Source: Poa pratensis (Eukaryota; Streptophyta; Magnoliopsida; Poales; Poaceae). From it: a DNA stretch of 64,000 bases. A program made the translations under genes and the position numbers. Below the pieces are notes generated by a model, which was not told where the DNA came from, ran no database searches, and worked only from the letters and a program-made list of their open reading frames with translations. Shown in pieces: positions 11,148-22,479 of this stretch (positions are counted from its first letter, which is position 1; each line of letters starts with the position of its first letter). Location of the stretch: positions 47,830,968 through 47,894,967 of the forward strand of contig CAMZMU010000027.1 of assembly GCA_947311845.1 (NCBI GenBank), written 5' to 3'.

Positions 11148-12519
11148 CTCTTGCGCCGAACCGGTCCTATTATGGACCTCCTGTTTATACATGCCCGTAT
11201 TGTACTGCACCTTATTGGTATATGGACTGATGCAAGCGAGCTACAGCTGGCAAGGGTCATATCCCGATTTATAATAGGTGCTGCCGTGGTGGAAAGATTT
11301 CTATCCCTGGATTCTTTGATTGGCAGCATCCGCTAAAAGAGTTGCTTCGTTTTAATGGTGGTCCTTTATCAACTCATTTCTTGCAACTGATTAGACATCA
11401 TAATTCTCTATTTGCCTTCACTTCAATGGGAGCACAAATTGACAGAAGTGTTAATATTGGTGGTGCACCTTATGTTTTTAAAATAGTGGTGGCGTATACC
11501 ATCGTATTGGCTCTCTTTTACCTCCAGATAGACATAACCCACATTTTGCACAACTCTATATCGTTGATTCTTCTGACGAGCTGCGACACAGGTTGAATGT
11601 CTTTGGCCAGGAAGATGGCGCCTCCGATGATGCCAATCCTTTTATTGTGCGGCAGCTCATTGACGTACTCAACTCTCATAACCGCTTGGTTGATAAGTTC
11701 AGATTTGCATGTGACGGATTGAGGCAACCTGGTGCTGTCGATGTAGATATTCATTTCTTTGGAGACGAGGGAGGTGCTCATGGTGATCGTTATTTTGGTC
11801 CTACCGGCTGTGAAGTTGCTGCTCTCATAGTTGGCGATCTTACTCCAGATCGCCATAGATTTGATGTAATTGTTCAGTCCAATTCATGTCCACTTCTGCA
11901 AGTGTCTTCCCTTAATCCATCTCTGATGGCATTACTGTATCCTCTTCTTTTCCCTTATGGTGACAAGGGTTTTCATCTTTGGATTCCTTATAAAATGTGG
12001 CTGCTGGGCCTGTTGACCATATGGATGCATCTACTTCATCTTCTGGGCGCACTGAAGTTTCCATGTTAGAATATTATTGTTATTATTTACACTATAGGAG
12101 AACTGAACCCAATCCGTTTACATGCTGTGGCCGGCTTAGTCAGCAGATAATTGTGAGTGCTTACTCCTGCATTGAAGCAAACAGGCTGTCATATCATTTC
12201 TTTAATCAAGAGTCTCTTCGTTCTGAGACCAATCAGGGAATATCTGATGCTATGGGTGAAGGTAGTTCAGCGGGGAAAAATATAGGCGTCGAATATATGT
12301 TGCATTCCACTTTTACCGTAGGTCCTCGCTATATGATGCAAAACTACCACGATGGCATGGCTTTGTGCCGTGAATACGGTGGTCCTGATCTTTTCATTAC
12401 TTTTACATGTAACCCAAAGTGGCAAGAAAATATTGATGCTCTTGCACCTGAGCCTGGACAGACACCGTCTGATAGAAGTGAAACAGCCTTTTCTCCTAGG
12501 AGAACAATTATCACTAGAT
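11148..12519 (+). pseudogene. Helitron protein N-terminal region (Helitron_like_N), truncated and frameshifted
   Basis: The reading starts with a cysteine-containing region (YYGPPVYTCPYCTAPYW, then RCCRGGKISIPG) and continues with LIRHHNSLFAFTSMGAQID and GAPYVFKI. After a frameshift near 11483 it resumes with HRIGSLLPPDRH, NVFGQEDG and VGDLTPDRHRFDVIVQ. The Helitron_like_N segment follows (about 12085-12512), ending in TFTVGPRYMMQNYHDGMALC and PDLFITFTCNPKW. Intact proteins of this family continue with the Rep catalytic HUH/tyrosine region and a PIF1-type helicase, giving well over 1000 residues. Here the frame stops at about 12519 just before that region. An in-frame TGA follows WYMD (about 11229), and another shift lies near 12000-12080. 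It cannot encode an active rolling-circle transposase. Confidence 0.85.
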
Positions 12520-13249
12520 AGACTTAAGTATATAGGTCATATGCCACCACTCACACGACAAGAACAAGTTGCCTGTTTGATACCCCGCAATCGCACATGC
12601 CTCCAGTACACAGAGATCAGACCAAAGAGAACACTTAATGAGCTGGACTAGCTACTATCCCATGCACTTCATAATAAGGTACATGTGCTGTAGAAAAATA
12701 AATATTACCTGCTTCATGACCACCCGATAATACTGTTCCTAATGAATGTAAATCAATATTTTTACAGGTTATATGCACAAGCTATGTACAAACATTACTA
12801 CAGCAAAGAGAAGGGCACGACGACGCAGTGATCTACTCCACCGCATGTACCCTAGCTATAAAAACCTGTATTGTAAAAGTAGAACCAGCGTAGTACTGTC
12901 TTCTCCCCTGTAACTACAGTAGACCCGTCGTACCTGTAACCACCGACTTTATCCATCTTTAACTGTCACCTACCATAAACCACCACGAGAGTAACTCCAT
13001 TACTGTACCTGTACAAAACAGCCCGCACACTTTTCCTTACCCCAATAACACAAAATTTAGCATCCCAAGTATGTACCAAACTACTATATACCACAAATAA
13101 CTGACTAAACTCTCGCAGCAACAAACAAGAATCTCCAACAGCGTGCGCCGTGAGGGCGCGTCAGCATGGCCCCACATGTCAGCCTCTCCGTGCGTGCTGA
13201 CGCGAGGCCCCACCTGTCAGCCATTCCATGCGCGCTAAAAAAATCAGAA
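12520..13249. other. Noncoding Helitron interior
   Basis: No gene seen. Short frames at 12540-12651 do not match the Helitron protein. At 13140-13220 there is a GC-rich stretch with two related words (GGCCCCACATGTCAGCC and AGGCCCCACCTGTCAGCC), a motif that returns near 13935. Confidence 0.5.
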
Positions 13250-15015
13250 AACTGTAAAATTCATAACTTTCAAACCGTAATTCACAAAAGTTCAAGAAAA
13301 ATACCAAAATTTGTAGAAAAAAGAGATCTTCACAGCTACCACATCTCCATGCATGCTTACACAACTTTAACAAAAAATTATAAGAACTAATATGACTCTT
13401 AAATGTTAATTATGCACCTTAAGAAAAAAAAAAGGATGAAATACCATGAAAAATACATTAAAATGGCCAGAAAAATAAATGCTGACTACATATGGCAAAA
13501 AAAAACATGTTCAAATATTTTGAATTTGTGAATATTTGAACAAAAAACAAATGCACTTCCTCTGATCATGTGTAGTTACATTTATTAAATGCCCACATAA
13601 TGAATTTCTTCTGATTATGGACTCACATTGAAAATTTCAACTTGGTAAATATTTGGTTGCAATCTAGAGGAACTTCCCCTAAATGTGGACTTCAATTCAA
13701 TAAGTGTGCACCGAACATGTTTAAATATTTTGCATTGTGGATATTTGGGGAAAAAACAAATGCATTCTCTGTCATTATGTGGAGTTAAATTAAATAAGTG
13801 CTCACATAATGCACTTCCTCCAATTATGGACTTAAATTGAACATTTCAGTTTGGTAAATAGTTGGACGTAATCTAGATGAGCTTTCTCTAAATATGGATT
13901 TCGATTCAATCAATGTGCATCACGTGCGACGTCAGCACGGCCCACCTGTCGGCCTCTGCCGATTTTTCTACAGGTTTTCAGAAAGAAAAAAACATGTGGG
14001 TCCCACTGACGCTTTAAAATAGCTAAAAAAATACTTTTACATTGTAAAATTCCTAGATTACAAACTACAATTCAAAAAATACAAAAAAATACCAAAATTT
14101 GTGCAAAAAAGAGATCTTCACAACTAACACAACTCCATGCATGCTTACACAACTTTACCGAAAAATAATTGCAAAATACTTCAAATTGTAAAATTCCAAG
14201 CTTTCAAACAGCTATTCCAAAAAATACAAAAAAAACCAATTTTTTTAGAAAACAGAAATCTTCACAGCTCCATGCATGCTTACACAACTTTAACAAAACT
14301 TTTAAATATTACTTATGCAGCTTATAAGAAATCATTCACAATAGCTGAATATTCGCATATATTGGAAACCCCAAATTCTAATTCAGTATAGATATATTCT
14401 TTCAGTTTTTCTAGAATTTATTATTCAAATCCTCCGCAAAATATTTTACGTCTAAACTGTAAAATATAATTGCGATTTGAAACTTACTCGAAACAACAAT
14501 TTCTCACGACAGTGTAATCGTTATATCACAACGCTGACGAATAAAGTCACCAATCACACGACTGTGCCGTCAAACTACAAACATATGTGGACACTTAAAT
14601 TTGCTAAAAATGACATGTCCGCAAAAAAAGTGCCAACTATTTACGGCGTAAAACACTTAACAAAAATGTTAACGAAAAATATAACCATATTCGGACATTA
14701 CAATTTGAATTTCAGCAACAAAAAAAGTTGTAAAACCAACAACTTTAAATCTACCCACCGATAGTAATATTTTAAGATCTGGTGACGGTGGATGTTACCA
14801 TAATATGGTTATTTTTTTTATTAATTTCGTATTTGATTTCAGTAAATAATAAAACCCTGACGTGTGGGTTCCGCCTGACAGACTTTTAGTAATTACAGAG
14901 CAAGATGGAATTTGTTTAATCCATATCTTTCAATCTGAACTTCAAATAAAATGCAAATAAAATATCAAAATTTGCAGAAAAATGAAACCGACACAACTAA
15001 TGCATCTCCATGCAT
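13250..15015. repeat. Dispersed ~110-bp repeats of the Helitron 3' region
   Basis: A module built on ACCAAAATTTG, AGAGATCTTCACA and CTCCATGCATGCTTACACAA appears near 13250-13375, 14040-14155 and 14185-14300. A weaker copy lies at about 14930-15015. AT-rich repeat arrays before the terminal hairpin are common in large grass Helitrons. No coding potential was recognised. Confidence 0.7.
13509..13915. repeat. Two-copy tandem repeat, ~200 bp unit
   Basis: The units start at CATGTTCAAATATTTTG (13509) and CATGTTTAAATATTTTG (13707). Both contain ACAAATGCA, CACATAATG and CAATCTAGA in the same order. Divergence is clear, so the duplication is old. Confidence 0.75.
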
Positions 15016-16032
15016 GATTAACTTTTTTTTTACTTTTGAAGTACAGATCCAAATTAATTCAAACCAAATTCAAAAAATTGTAGAAATTAAAATAGCCATT
15101 TTAAAAACGTTGGGACCTTTTCTAAATTATTTCAGGCCTTAATTTTTTTACGTAAAATATATAAAAGCTCATTTGACACCTTTAGGCCGTTCTGCAATAA
15201 ATGAATTTTGAAGTTTTCTTTCAGAGAAGATACCTAATTTAAAATAGAACATGCTTTAAACAATTCGAAACGATTCACAGACGTTGTCCTTCAGTATTCG
15301 AACAATTTTAAAAAACTATGACATGTTGCAACATCTGTTACTTTAAATATATCCATCAATATATCAAAATGACCACAAATTTAAATACTAACTATTTACG
15401 GCATACGATCGAATTTCAAATATGGATACTTGAAACATTTAAATGCATTCGAACTCTGATCATTTACAGATGTAGAAAAAACCCGAATCTGCAAAGCTTT
15501 CCAAATTGGACAAATTTCTAAATCTGAACCCTTTCAAAGTAAGCTTTTTAGTTACAACAGTTTACAACTCTAAAAGTATTCTCGAATACGTCCCTTTCTA
15601 AATTTAAATTAATGGTCGATTGGTTAACATTTCTAGGTAACCGTAATATACTTCCTATGAATATGGTGCCACATAGGAAAATTATAGCAAAGCTAAACCA
15701 AATTTGATCGCTTCGATTTAGCAAACATTTTTGAAATGTTCGAGTTACAAATCAAACTCTAAAATATTAGGAAATAGGTCTTTGAAAAAATTCAAAACCA
15801 GTATGTTCAAACTCCAAATCAGATTACAAAATTGAACATGCTTTACAGAGTTTATAACACTTCGTACATATTGTTTTACGGTATTTAGCCATTTTTGCAA
15901 AACTGCTAAATGCTGAATTGACTATTTATTGAATATAGCCAAATTTAAAAAAAACAGACTACTTACGAAATATAACCAAATTTTAGAATTGAATATGTAA
16001 AACATTTAGATGCTTCCCAAATCAACCAAAAG
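15016..16032. other. AT-rich noncoding Helitron tail
   Basis: Strongly AT-rich with scattered short frames and no recognisable gene or transposon terminus. It leads into the GC-rich hairpin at 16033. Confidence 0.6.
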
Positions 16033-16063
16033 GGCGCGGCGTGCGCCGCGCCAATTCAACTAG
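16033..16063 (+). other. Helitron 3' terminal hairpin and CTAG end
   Basis: GGCGCGGCG (16033-16041) and CGCCGCGCC (16044-16052) form a perfect 9-bp stem around TG. CTAG follows 7 bases later (16060-16063) with T next, as Helitron termination requires. The surrounding sequence is extremely AT-rich, so the hairpin stands out. Confidence 0.9.
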
Positions 16064-16330
16064 TTTATATTAAGGGGTATTTTGAAATGATGTTGTTACC
16101 TGAATCAATCGTGATATAAACTGAAAATGATTGATATAGTATTATGAAACTTCTGACAGCTGGTTACTTACTGTGAATACTCAGAACTTACAACCGAATG
16201 ACTACTTAAGTGAAGCAGATATCTCACTTAAAAATTGAGGTTGGAGGATGGAGGTTGAAGGTTGAAGGCTGAAGCGCAACTGCTTTAGGGCAGAGGAGAG
16301 AAATTTTGTATGCATTAATTAACCATTAAG
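16064..16330. repeat. Right 267-bp direct repeat flanking the Helitron
   Basis: Nearly identical to 9374-9639, starting exactly at the Helitron's 3' junction. It is host 3'-flank sequence of the ubiquitin-like locus, so it most simply belongs to another, otherwise lost, copy of that locus into which the Helitron jumped. Confidence 0.9.
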
Positions 16331-16847
16331 ACGAAAATCAAGGCAGAGGTTACCTGATTATGGCAGGGGTGGCAGGAGCGTTTCCTGTGATTACGGATCG
16401 AGGCATGCGAATAGTAGGCTGATGGTGGGGAGAACAAATGAATATTGGCCGTTTGATGAGTGTACATGAACGTTTGAGATTGAATTTTCCTGCCATGTTT
16501 GATTGTTTATTAGTAGCGGATGGATTAGTAGTGGAAGTGGATGGATAGTGGATGGAAGTGGAATAGTGGAATTAGTAGTGGAAAGTGGAATTGAGTTGGT
16601 TTGAATTTGTCAAGATTCAAATTGGAGTCCATTTACTAATGTTGACAAAATAGTCAATTTGAAATATAGTCGTTTCCATGAGTTGTTTCCAAATCATTGA
16701 CATTCATCTAGTATCGACCGCTCGATCTTTTTTACACAAAAGCGTGAAGATTTTACAGTTCTCACCAAACATGCGTGAATGCAAAGATGCACAAACCTAA
16801 ATTCTACCCTCTCGAGTCCTATAACTGCGGGGTATTACAGTCATGGT
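16331..16847. other. Unassigned sequence with GGAAGTGGAT low complexity
   Basis: No gene. Bases about 16510-16600 are a degenerate repeat of TGGATnnTAGTGGAAG-like words. The rest is ordinary AT-rich sequence without recognisable element ends. Confidence 0.5.
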
Positions 16848-17075
16848 CGGTGGTGGTCGTGTCTTTGCTATTTTGTCGGGCAGATTGGGGCCGATGACTA
16901 CGGTCGAGGCACCGCGTGAGCAAGCTATGTGGTGGTAGTCGGCAGTCACGGGGTTGTGTCCCCCTCGGTCCCCCGGGACTGGCAGGTGTGGACGCCCCTA
17001 CCTTTGGGGCATCAACCAGATTCACTGACTGATGTACCTTAGGGTCATCAACCAGATTCACTGACTGATGTCGGG
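16848..17075. repeat. Repeat relic shared with 47078-47141
   Basis: The first ~70 bases (GTGGTCGTGTCTTTGCTATT to GGTCGAGGCACCGCGTG) recur at 47078-47141 with three or four changes, so both are fragments of one dispersed element. Within it the 25-base phrase starting ATCAACCAGATTCACTGACT occurs twice (about 17009 and 17047). The family was not recognised. Confidence 0.6.
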
Positions 17076-17279
17076 CTAGGGGTGAATAGACTCCTTTTGT
17101 TCCTTCTTCGCTGGTTGGTGCTCTGTGATGTGGATGGATGGTGGTGGCTTGGACATGGATGCCGGAACGACGGCTTTGGCTGGCATTCCGCATGGTTGGC
17201 TCTTTGGCGGGCACCATGTCAGTGGTGGTGGCTTTCCCTCTTGGTCGTGTGGATGGCGAGAGGTGTAGCGGTGGGTGGA

Positions 17280-17725
17280 CCGGGCGCATTCCCTGTCATT
17301 GGCAGTGGTGTCGCCCCAGTTTGGACCTGGGGAGCTAAACTCGTCGCGCTTGACCTGAATACCTCGTGGCATGGGGCTAGCTACCGAGCAAAAACTTTGC
17401 GCTTTATCGCGGTTGACGCGCCTCTTTCTTGTTGAAAATGTCGTCATGGTGCTCCTCTCCATGGCAGGGTTTCGGGTGAAGAGCCTTGTCCCTTCTGGAC
17501 TCAACAACGGCGACGCTTTGCGCCGTTTGCTCTCCTGGGGGCGTTGTACTCAGGTTTCCCTATACTCTCTTTCGTAGCGTAGTCGCGCGCGTTCTTCGTG
17601 TTCCGGTTATCCTGGGTTCAACATTGTAAGAGGGCTACCTCATCATCTTGTATCGTTCGTCCGTGTAGTTGATTCGGCGGTTGCTCTGTACATAAAGCGG
17701 GGTGAAAGCCTATTTTAATAATTCG
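17280..17725 (+). mobile_element. Probable LINE 3' end
   Basis: The segment finishes with GTACATAAAGCGGGGTGAAA followed by GCCTATTTT, closely resembling the tail of Triticeae L1-type LINEs (AAAGCGGGGCGAAAGCC) as I remember it. The preceding GC-rich sequence has no intact frame and may be the LINE 3' UTR. No poly(A) or target duplication was seen, so the call rests on the tail alone. Confidence 0.4.
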
Positions 17726-17849
17726 TGCACAAGCTTTTGAGGAGTGTAATTCATTCATGAAGGTTGATTAACAAACCATGAAGATGATAGTTTAGCGAAA
17801 TATTCTCGATACTTAGATACTGGTGGACATATATGGCTATTTGAGAATA

Positions 17850-18151
17850 TGACTGTGGTAGGATGGTTAGAAGGGTGGTTATATCCGAGCCCAACAGAGT
17901 TCAAACTCTAGGTTTGATAGTGTTTCTTATTTGGACGGAATGTTATTTGGTGGGAGGAGATGTTCCCGTCAATAGCGAGGCATCCATGGTAACTTCGTCA
18001 ATGTCAAACCTAATCCGCCATCTTAGTCTCTCGTGCGTGCTCATAAGGTAGGTTGTGCGTGCATGCATTTATAAAGTGGGTGTATGCGCGTGTATATATA
18101 TGTGAGCGTGAATGAACATCTGCGCTGTACAGTGTTTCAAAGAAAAAAAAA
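17850..18151 (+). mobile_element. tRNA-derived SINE
   Basis: The unit has a pol III B-box-like GTTCAAACTC (17899-17908) preceded by an A-box-like GGTAGGATGG. A body typical of cereal SINEs follows, and a tail containing GTGTATGCGCGTGTATATAT, TGAGCGTGAATG and TGCGCTGTACAGTGTTTCAA runs into poly(A) at 18143-18152. Length (~300 bp) fits. It lies directly upstream of ubiquitin-like copy 2 and may supply new promoter sequence. The precise left end and the subfamily are uncertain. Confidence 0.6.
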
Positions 18152-18152
18152 A

Positions 18153-18255
18153 CTCTTATATAGTTCCTAAAAAAACCTTACTTTCCGGAGATTTCCAGTT
18201 TTCTTCACAAATAAAAAAAACTCTTATATAGTTCCCTAAAAAAACCTTCCTTTCC
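18153..18255 (+). promoter_or_regulatory. Duplicated upstream segment of copy 2 with TATA-like words
   Basis: CTCTTATATAGTTCC followed by TAAAAAAACCTT(A/C)CTTTCC occurs at 18153-18186 and again at 18221-18255. Each carries the TATA-like TTATATAG. The second copy is ~50-80 bp upstream of the CT-rich 5' UTR exon, a plausible core promoter position. No transcript evidence exists here. Confidence 0.5.
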
Positions 18256-18289
18256 GCGCACCCACCTCTCCTCTCCTGTTTCCTTTACA

Positions 18290-21135
18290 AATAAAAAAAG
18301 AAACCCGCCTCTCTGTATCTCTCGCCTCGACCTCCTTCCTCCGCCACCGCCGCCGCAACAGCGCCATCTCTACCGGACTGTGCCGAGCGGAGCTGCGGGA
18401 GATTTTCCTCCTCGAGGTAACCCCTAATCCGCTCCCTAGATCTCCCTTTCATCTTCTGCGTCTGCGCCCTGAAATTTTGAATACTCCTCCTTCCCCGACG
18501 CCAAAACCCTACCCGCCTGACCTAGCTCCGAGTCCGATGACGAGTAGGATCATGCTATTGAGAGATGCGTCCGCACCTCCCCTGTTCTAGTGTTTGCTGC
18601 GATTGATTTTGGTGCTATACTGTATCTGGTGCACCGCCGTATGATCGATGATGAGTGGTAATGGTTTCATGCGTTTTTCCCCGTTCAGTTGTTCGTATTG
18701 GATTGGGGGAATTCTAGTCTTTTACATTGTTTCACACAAGGCTCCTTAGACTGTACTGCTGTACAACAATTGTAACTGTCCCCTCGGATCTACCACCGTC
18801 CAATTGTTCGCATATGAATTGGATGAATTATAGCCTTCTATAGAACCTATTGTTAGTGTCAGGTAGCTACGATTACAGTGGAGGGTTGTCTGGCCTAATG
18901 GAATTTGTTGCTAACCTCATCACTTTCTGCTAGATCTTAGGATTATAATTGGTCATCCTTTCTTCCCGTGGAAGAAACTCTTCATCTAGAGATCGATGGA
19001 GTATATATCATACCACATACACAGCAGTTCTTGTTATATGTATGTCCTCGCCACGGAATCTAATAAGCTAGATACTTCACATTTTTATAAAATTTTGTTT
19101 TGCTTATATACATAAGTAAAACAATAATAGTTATAATAACAAGATAAACAGCAAAGGTAGTCCAAAACAGTTATATGCGTCGGTCAGCCTTTGTGACTCG
19201 ATCTCTCTTGTTGCTTCTTTTGTGTAAATAAAAGCTGGACTAAAGCATCTGCATTCTGTTAATTTTAGTTAGTAAGTCTGCATATTCTGTTTTTGGGTTA
19301 AGATTGATGCCTTGTAAGGTAGCAACTCTGAAGGGTGCTCTAGCTAGGTAGCTTCTGTAACGGTGTGTCTTGTTGGCTGATTTGGCATTCGCCAGTACTC
19401 CCTGATCAGCCTGCCACCAGTGCACCCGTGTTCATGTTATCAAAAGGTTCTGTGGAGATGCCATGCTCTCATGGCGAATATCATTCATGACCATCCAGAC
19501 ATTTAAGCTCTTTTGGTTGGGTTATCAGTTTCGTAACAGTCCGCCTTCGTCTTGATTGGGAACATCTTCATGTTTGCTACAGTGCAGCCATGACAGTGCA
19601 TTGGAAATGTCTCTGAATTTCTTAGTCATGAATTGTCCTGTCGTGCTCTCAATATTATTTGATTCTACTGTTGCTATCCTTATCCCCATGACTCCGATAG
19701 CTCTTAAGTTGTTTAGGTGCTTTGCTCACTTTTGTGCATTTATTTCTCTTATCCACGTGATAGCGTATGATTTACCTTCCATCAGATGTCTTCAATAATC
19801 TTCCCCGGTATTGAAATTCAGAGCTGTTTCAGTGAATCTTTCCTTGCTACTAAAATTTATAAGCTCACAAATAGATCGTTGTTCTTTTTTAGACACTTTC
19901 TCCTTCGTGTATGTCACAGAAGTTATAGTGTTATTGATATAAAATGAAACTAGAAATTTCTATTTAGCAAAAAACAGCAGCAATATTCTCCTTTAGTGTA
20001 CCACTAAGTTTACCCAGCGTATAATTCAATTTGGTGGTATGCTGACATGAATAGGGGAAGTAGAGAAAAACGGTGCCATTTGTTACTACCCTGACAGCGT
20101 GTTCACCAAATAGAAGTATCACTTGATTGATAATATACCATATGTCCCGTTTATTCCCTAGCAACTCATGGAAACCTAACTAGTCTCTTCAATGTACAGA
20201 ACTGAGTGAACCATGCATGTCTATTATTAATGTTTGCTCAAGACTTAACTTTGCATGCTAGGCTTACTGTGGCACCTTGTTCTGTATAACCAAGTTATTT
20301 ATGCAGTAGATTCCTCTTCTTGCTTGATTGCTTCTACTGTTCTTTTATTTATATAATTGGCTCTTTCTACTACCTGGAATTGTTGACGTTTTTTGTGTAT
20401 TTTTTTAGAGCCTAAATATTGTCTAACAATTGGTGATGTTTGGTTTGCTAGCTCATCCAGAATGCGCATCTTTGTCAAGACCCCCACGGCAGGACAATCT
20501 GCCTCAAGGTCCACTCATCAGACACCCTGTACACCGTCAAGGCAAAGATCCAGCAGCAGTACTGCCTCGTCTTTGATGGGGTGCAGCTACAAGACAACCA
20601 TACATTGGCCGATTATGGCATCCAGCATGACTTTACGATTGACCTCCAGGAAAAGATGCAAATCTACGTGACGGAGACGCGGGGAGGCATGACCATCGCC
20701 CTCGAGGTCGACAGCCTAGACACCATCGGTAACGTGAAGTCCAAGATCCAGGACATGGAGGGCTTTCCCAAGGGCCAGCAGTGCCTCATCTTCGCCAACA
20801 AACAGCTGGACGACGACAGCCGCACCTTGGCTGACCACAACATCTGGAAGGAGTCCACCCTCCTCCTCGTCCTCCGCCCGTGTAGGCCAGGAGAAAGTAG
20901 GATGATGCACATCTTTGTCAAGACTCTGGAAGGGAAGACCCTCACCTTTGAGGTTGAGAGCTCGTATACCATCGACAATGTCAAGGTGAAGATCTACGAG
21001 AAGGAGGGCCATAGCCCTAATGAGCAGCGCCTCATCTTTGCTGGCAAGCAGCTGCAGGACGGGCGCACCCTGGCGGACTACAACATTAAGAGTGAGGATA
21101 CCCTTCATTTGGTGCTCCGCCTTTGTGGTTGCTGA
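18290..21135 (+). pseudogene. Triple ubiquitin-like domain gene, copy 2, frameshifted in domain 1
   Basis: A CT/CCG-rich noncoding exon ends at 18416 (CTCGAG|GTAACC). After a 2 kb intron the last exon begins after TTTGCTAG (about 20450). An ATG at 20462 opens domain 1 (MRIFVKTPT), but one G is missing near 20489 compared with copies 1 and 3, so that frame is lost. In the other frame, domain 1 continues as [18 protein letters not shown]. It runs through domain 2 ([20 protein letters not shown], from 20656), a linker [10 protein letters not shown], and domain 3 ([19 protein letters not shown]), to TGA 21133-21135. The end is [21 protein letters not shown] in domain 3 keeps the Lys48 equivalent. 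An internal start at MQIYV would still give a two-domain protein. No counterpart of the acidic exons of copies 1 and 3 is visible in this intron. Copy 2 is the most diverged of the three. Confidence 0.7.
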
Positions 21136-21802
21136 GCTGCATGGCCTGCCATTCAACAACAAGTTTTATTTGCTGGAGCCTTCCTTCCAGTAGTGGTGCG
21201 TTATCAGTAACGTATCATTCCTTCACAGTAGAACTGTGGTGTGTTATCAATAAAACTATGTATTATCATTTAGTAGTATGTTAATGTGTTGAGTAGTTAC
21301 TTTTATCCGTCTATCAAGAGAAACTACTAGAGTATTACGAGTCCCTGGGTCTATCAAGAGGAACCGTTGTTAGGCCTTCTGAGCCACTTCTCTATTTAGT
21401 TTTCAGACTGCAGTCTCAGTTTTCAGTTTGTAGCTTGCTGTCATGGTGGCTGGTTCTTACAACCACCAGGAGTCTTTTTTTTTCTCTTTGGAACCATGTA
21501 CCAGGCTCGTTTGTTTTTCGGGCTTCTATGCAATTGAGCCGGGGAACCTTCCCTGTTGAACTACAAAAAAATATTTCCTGTCTGCATACCCAGTGCGATT
21601 AATTTATGTATCCATGTTTTCATCTATGTCATATTATCATCGTAGTCAAAAGTTGAAGTGATGAGGATCATAACACTGATTGCATCTTTTATACAAAGAA
21701 AATTTATTATCGCATATTGTGAACCACATGAATGTCACATGAGTTGGAATCAGGAGTGCAAATAAGAGTTGAAATCAAGTCCTCCTCGTTGTTGGTGGAG
21801 GA
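21136..21802 (+). repeat. 3' flank of copy 2, paralogous to 2448-2927 and 4220-4270
   Basis: From 21271 on it matches the orphan flank at the left of the window, without the 1.29 kb TIR element. The alignment ends around 21802, where the two loci diverge. 21136-21270 probably contains the 3' UTR. Confidence 0.85.
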
Positions 21803-22479
21803 TAGCGGCAGGATGACCGGGGCGTGGCGCAGGAGCGGCAGAGGAGAACAAGGAGGTGTTAGCCGAATAGGCCCCCCTCAGCCACCATGGAGCATTGGGG
21901 GGGGGGGGGGGGGGGGGGGGGGAGCGTTTAGGGTTTGAAGGCTAACTGGTGTTTCTGGGGCTGATGATGGGGTATTTATTGGAGGGGAGGCTAGAGGGCG
22001 CCAACGGTTAGGCCATGAATGCTCTGGCGTCAGTTTATACAAGGATAGGTAGGGTTTAGCGATAAAGACTATTTTGGTCAAATTTGAACAAACAGGGAAT
22101 AGTTTCATTTGTCATCATGGCCTGGCCTTCTTCATTGATGCACAACAAGGTGAGTCGGTTGTTATGTCTGCAGATTCTGGTAAAGTTTCTTCATGTGCCT
22201 GGTCTCTAGACTATATGAAATTCTGTTACTTGTGAGCATTGGTTATTGAATCGCCATGGAAATCACCTATCGACTTTCAGGTTTTTATGCAGTAACATGT
22301 TCTACTCTATAAGTATATAGTAGAGGAGTTCAGTTCTAGGTTGTATACTAGTATGAAGTCCAATGTTTCAGTTTTGGCATCAGGGTTTGTGCACAGTATG
22401 TGATAGCACAAGGATATAGAGTGCCACATTGCCAATATCTGAGGCTGGACATCTTTGTTCACTTCACTAAAAAGCTCTT
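21803..22479. other. Noncoding sequence with a poly(G) tract
   Basis: No convincing gene. It includes an uninterrupted run of 26 G (21897-21922); the long proline or glycine frames there are only products of that run. A possible tiny exon with donor AAG|GTGAGT sits near 22118-22153 but has no match. Confidence 0.5.

Larger units (their letters stand above)
9640..16063 (+). mobile_element. Decayed Helitron
   Basis: Three independent signals support the call. First, the right end is a GC-rich hairpin followed by CTAG with a T as next base (16033-16064), the canonical Helitron 3' end. Second, 11148-12519 encodes the N-terminal part of a plant Helitron protein. Third, the base before the insertion point in the uninterrupted paralogous sequence is A and the next is T (GGCATA|TTTATA), the required AT target. 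The left end is unclear: no TC terminus was found at 9640, and the 266-bp host sequence lies on both sides. The HUH nuclease motifs and the helicase are missing, so this is non-autonomous or truncated. Confidence 0.8.

Noticed and set aside
13166..15521. Many short frames of 60-95 codons
   Set aside because: AT-rich Lys/Asn/Ile-rich peptides within the Helitron repeat region; no domain and no codon signal.
21878..22108. Poly-proline frame on the minus strand
   Set aside because: Produced by the 26-base G run; no other protein-like feature.
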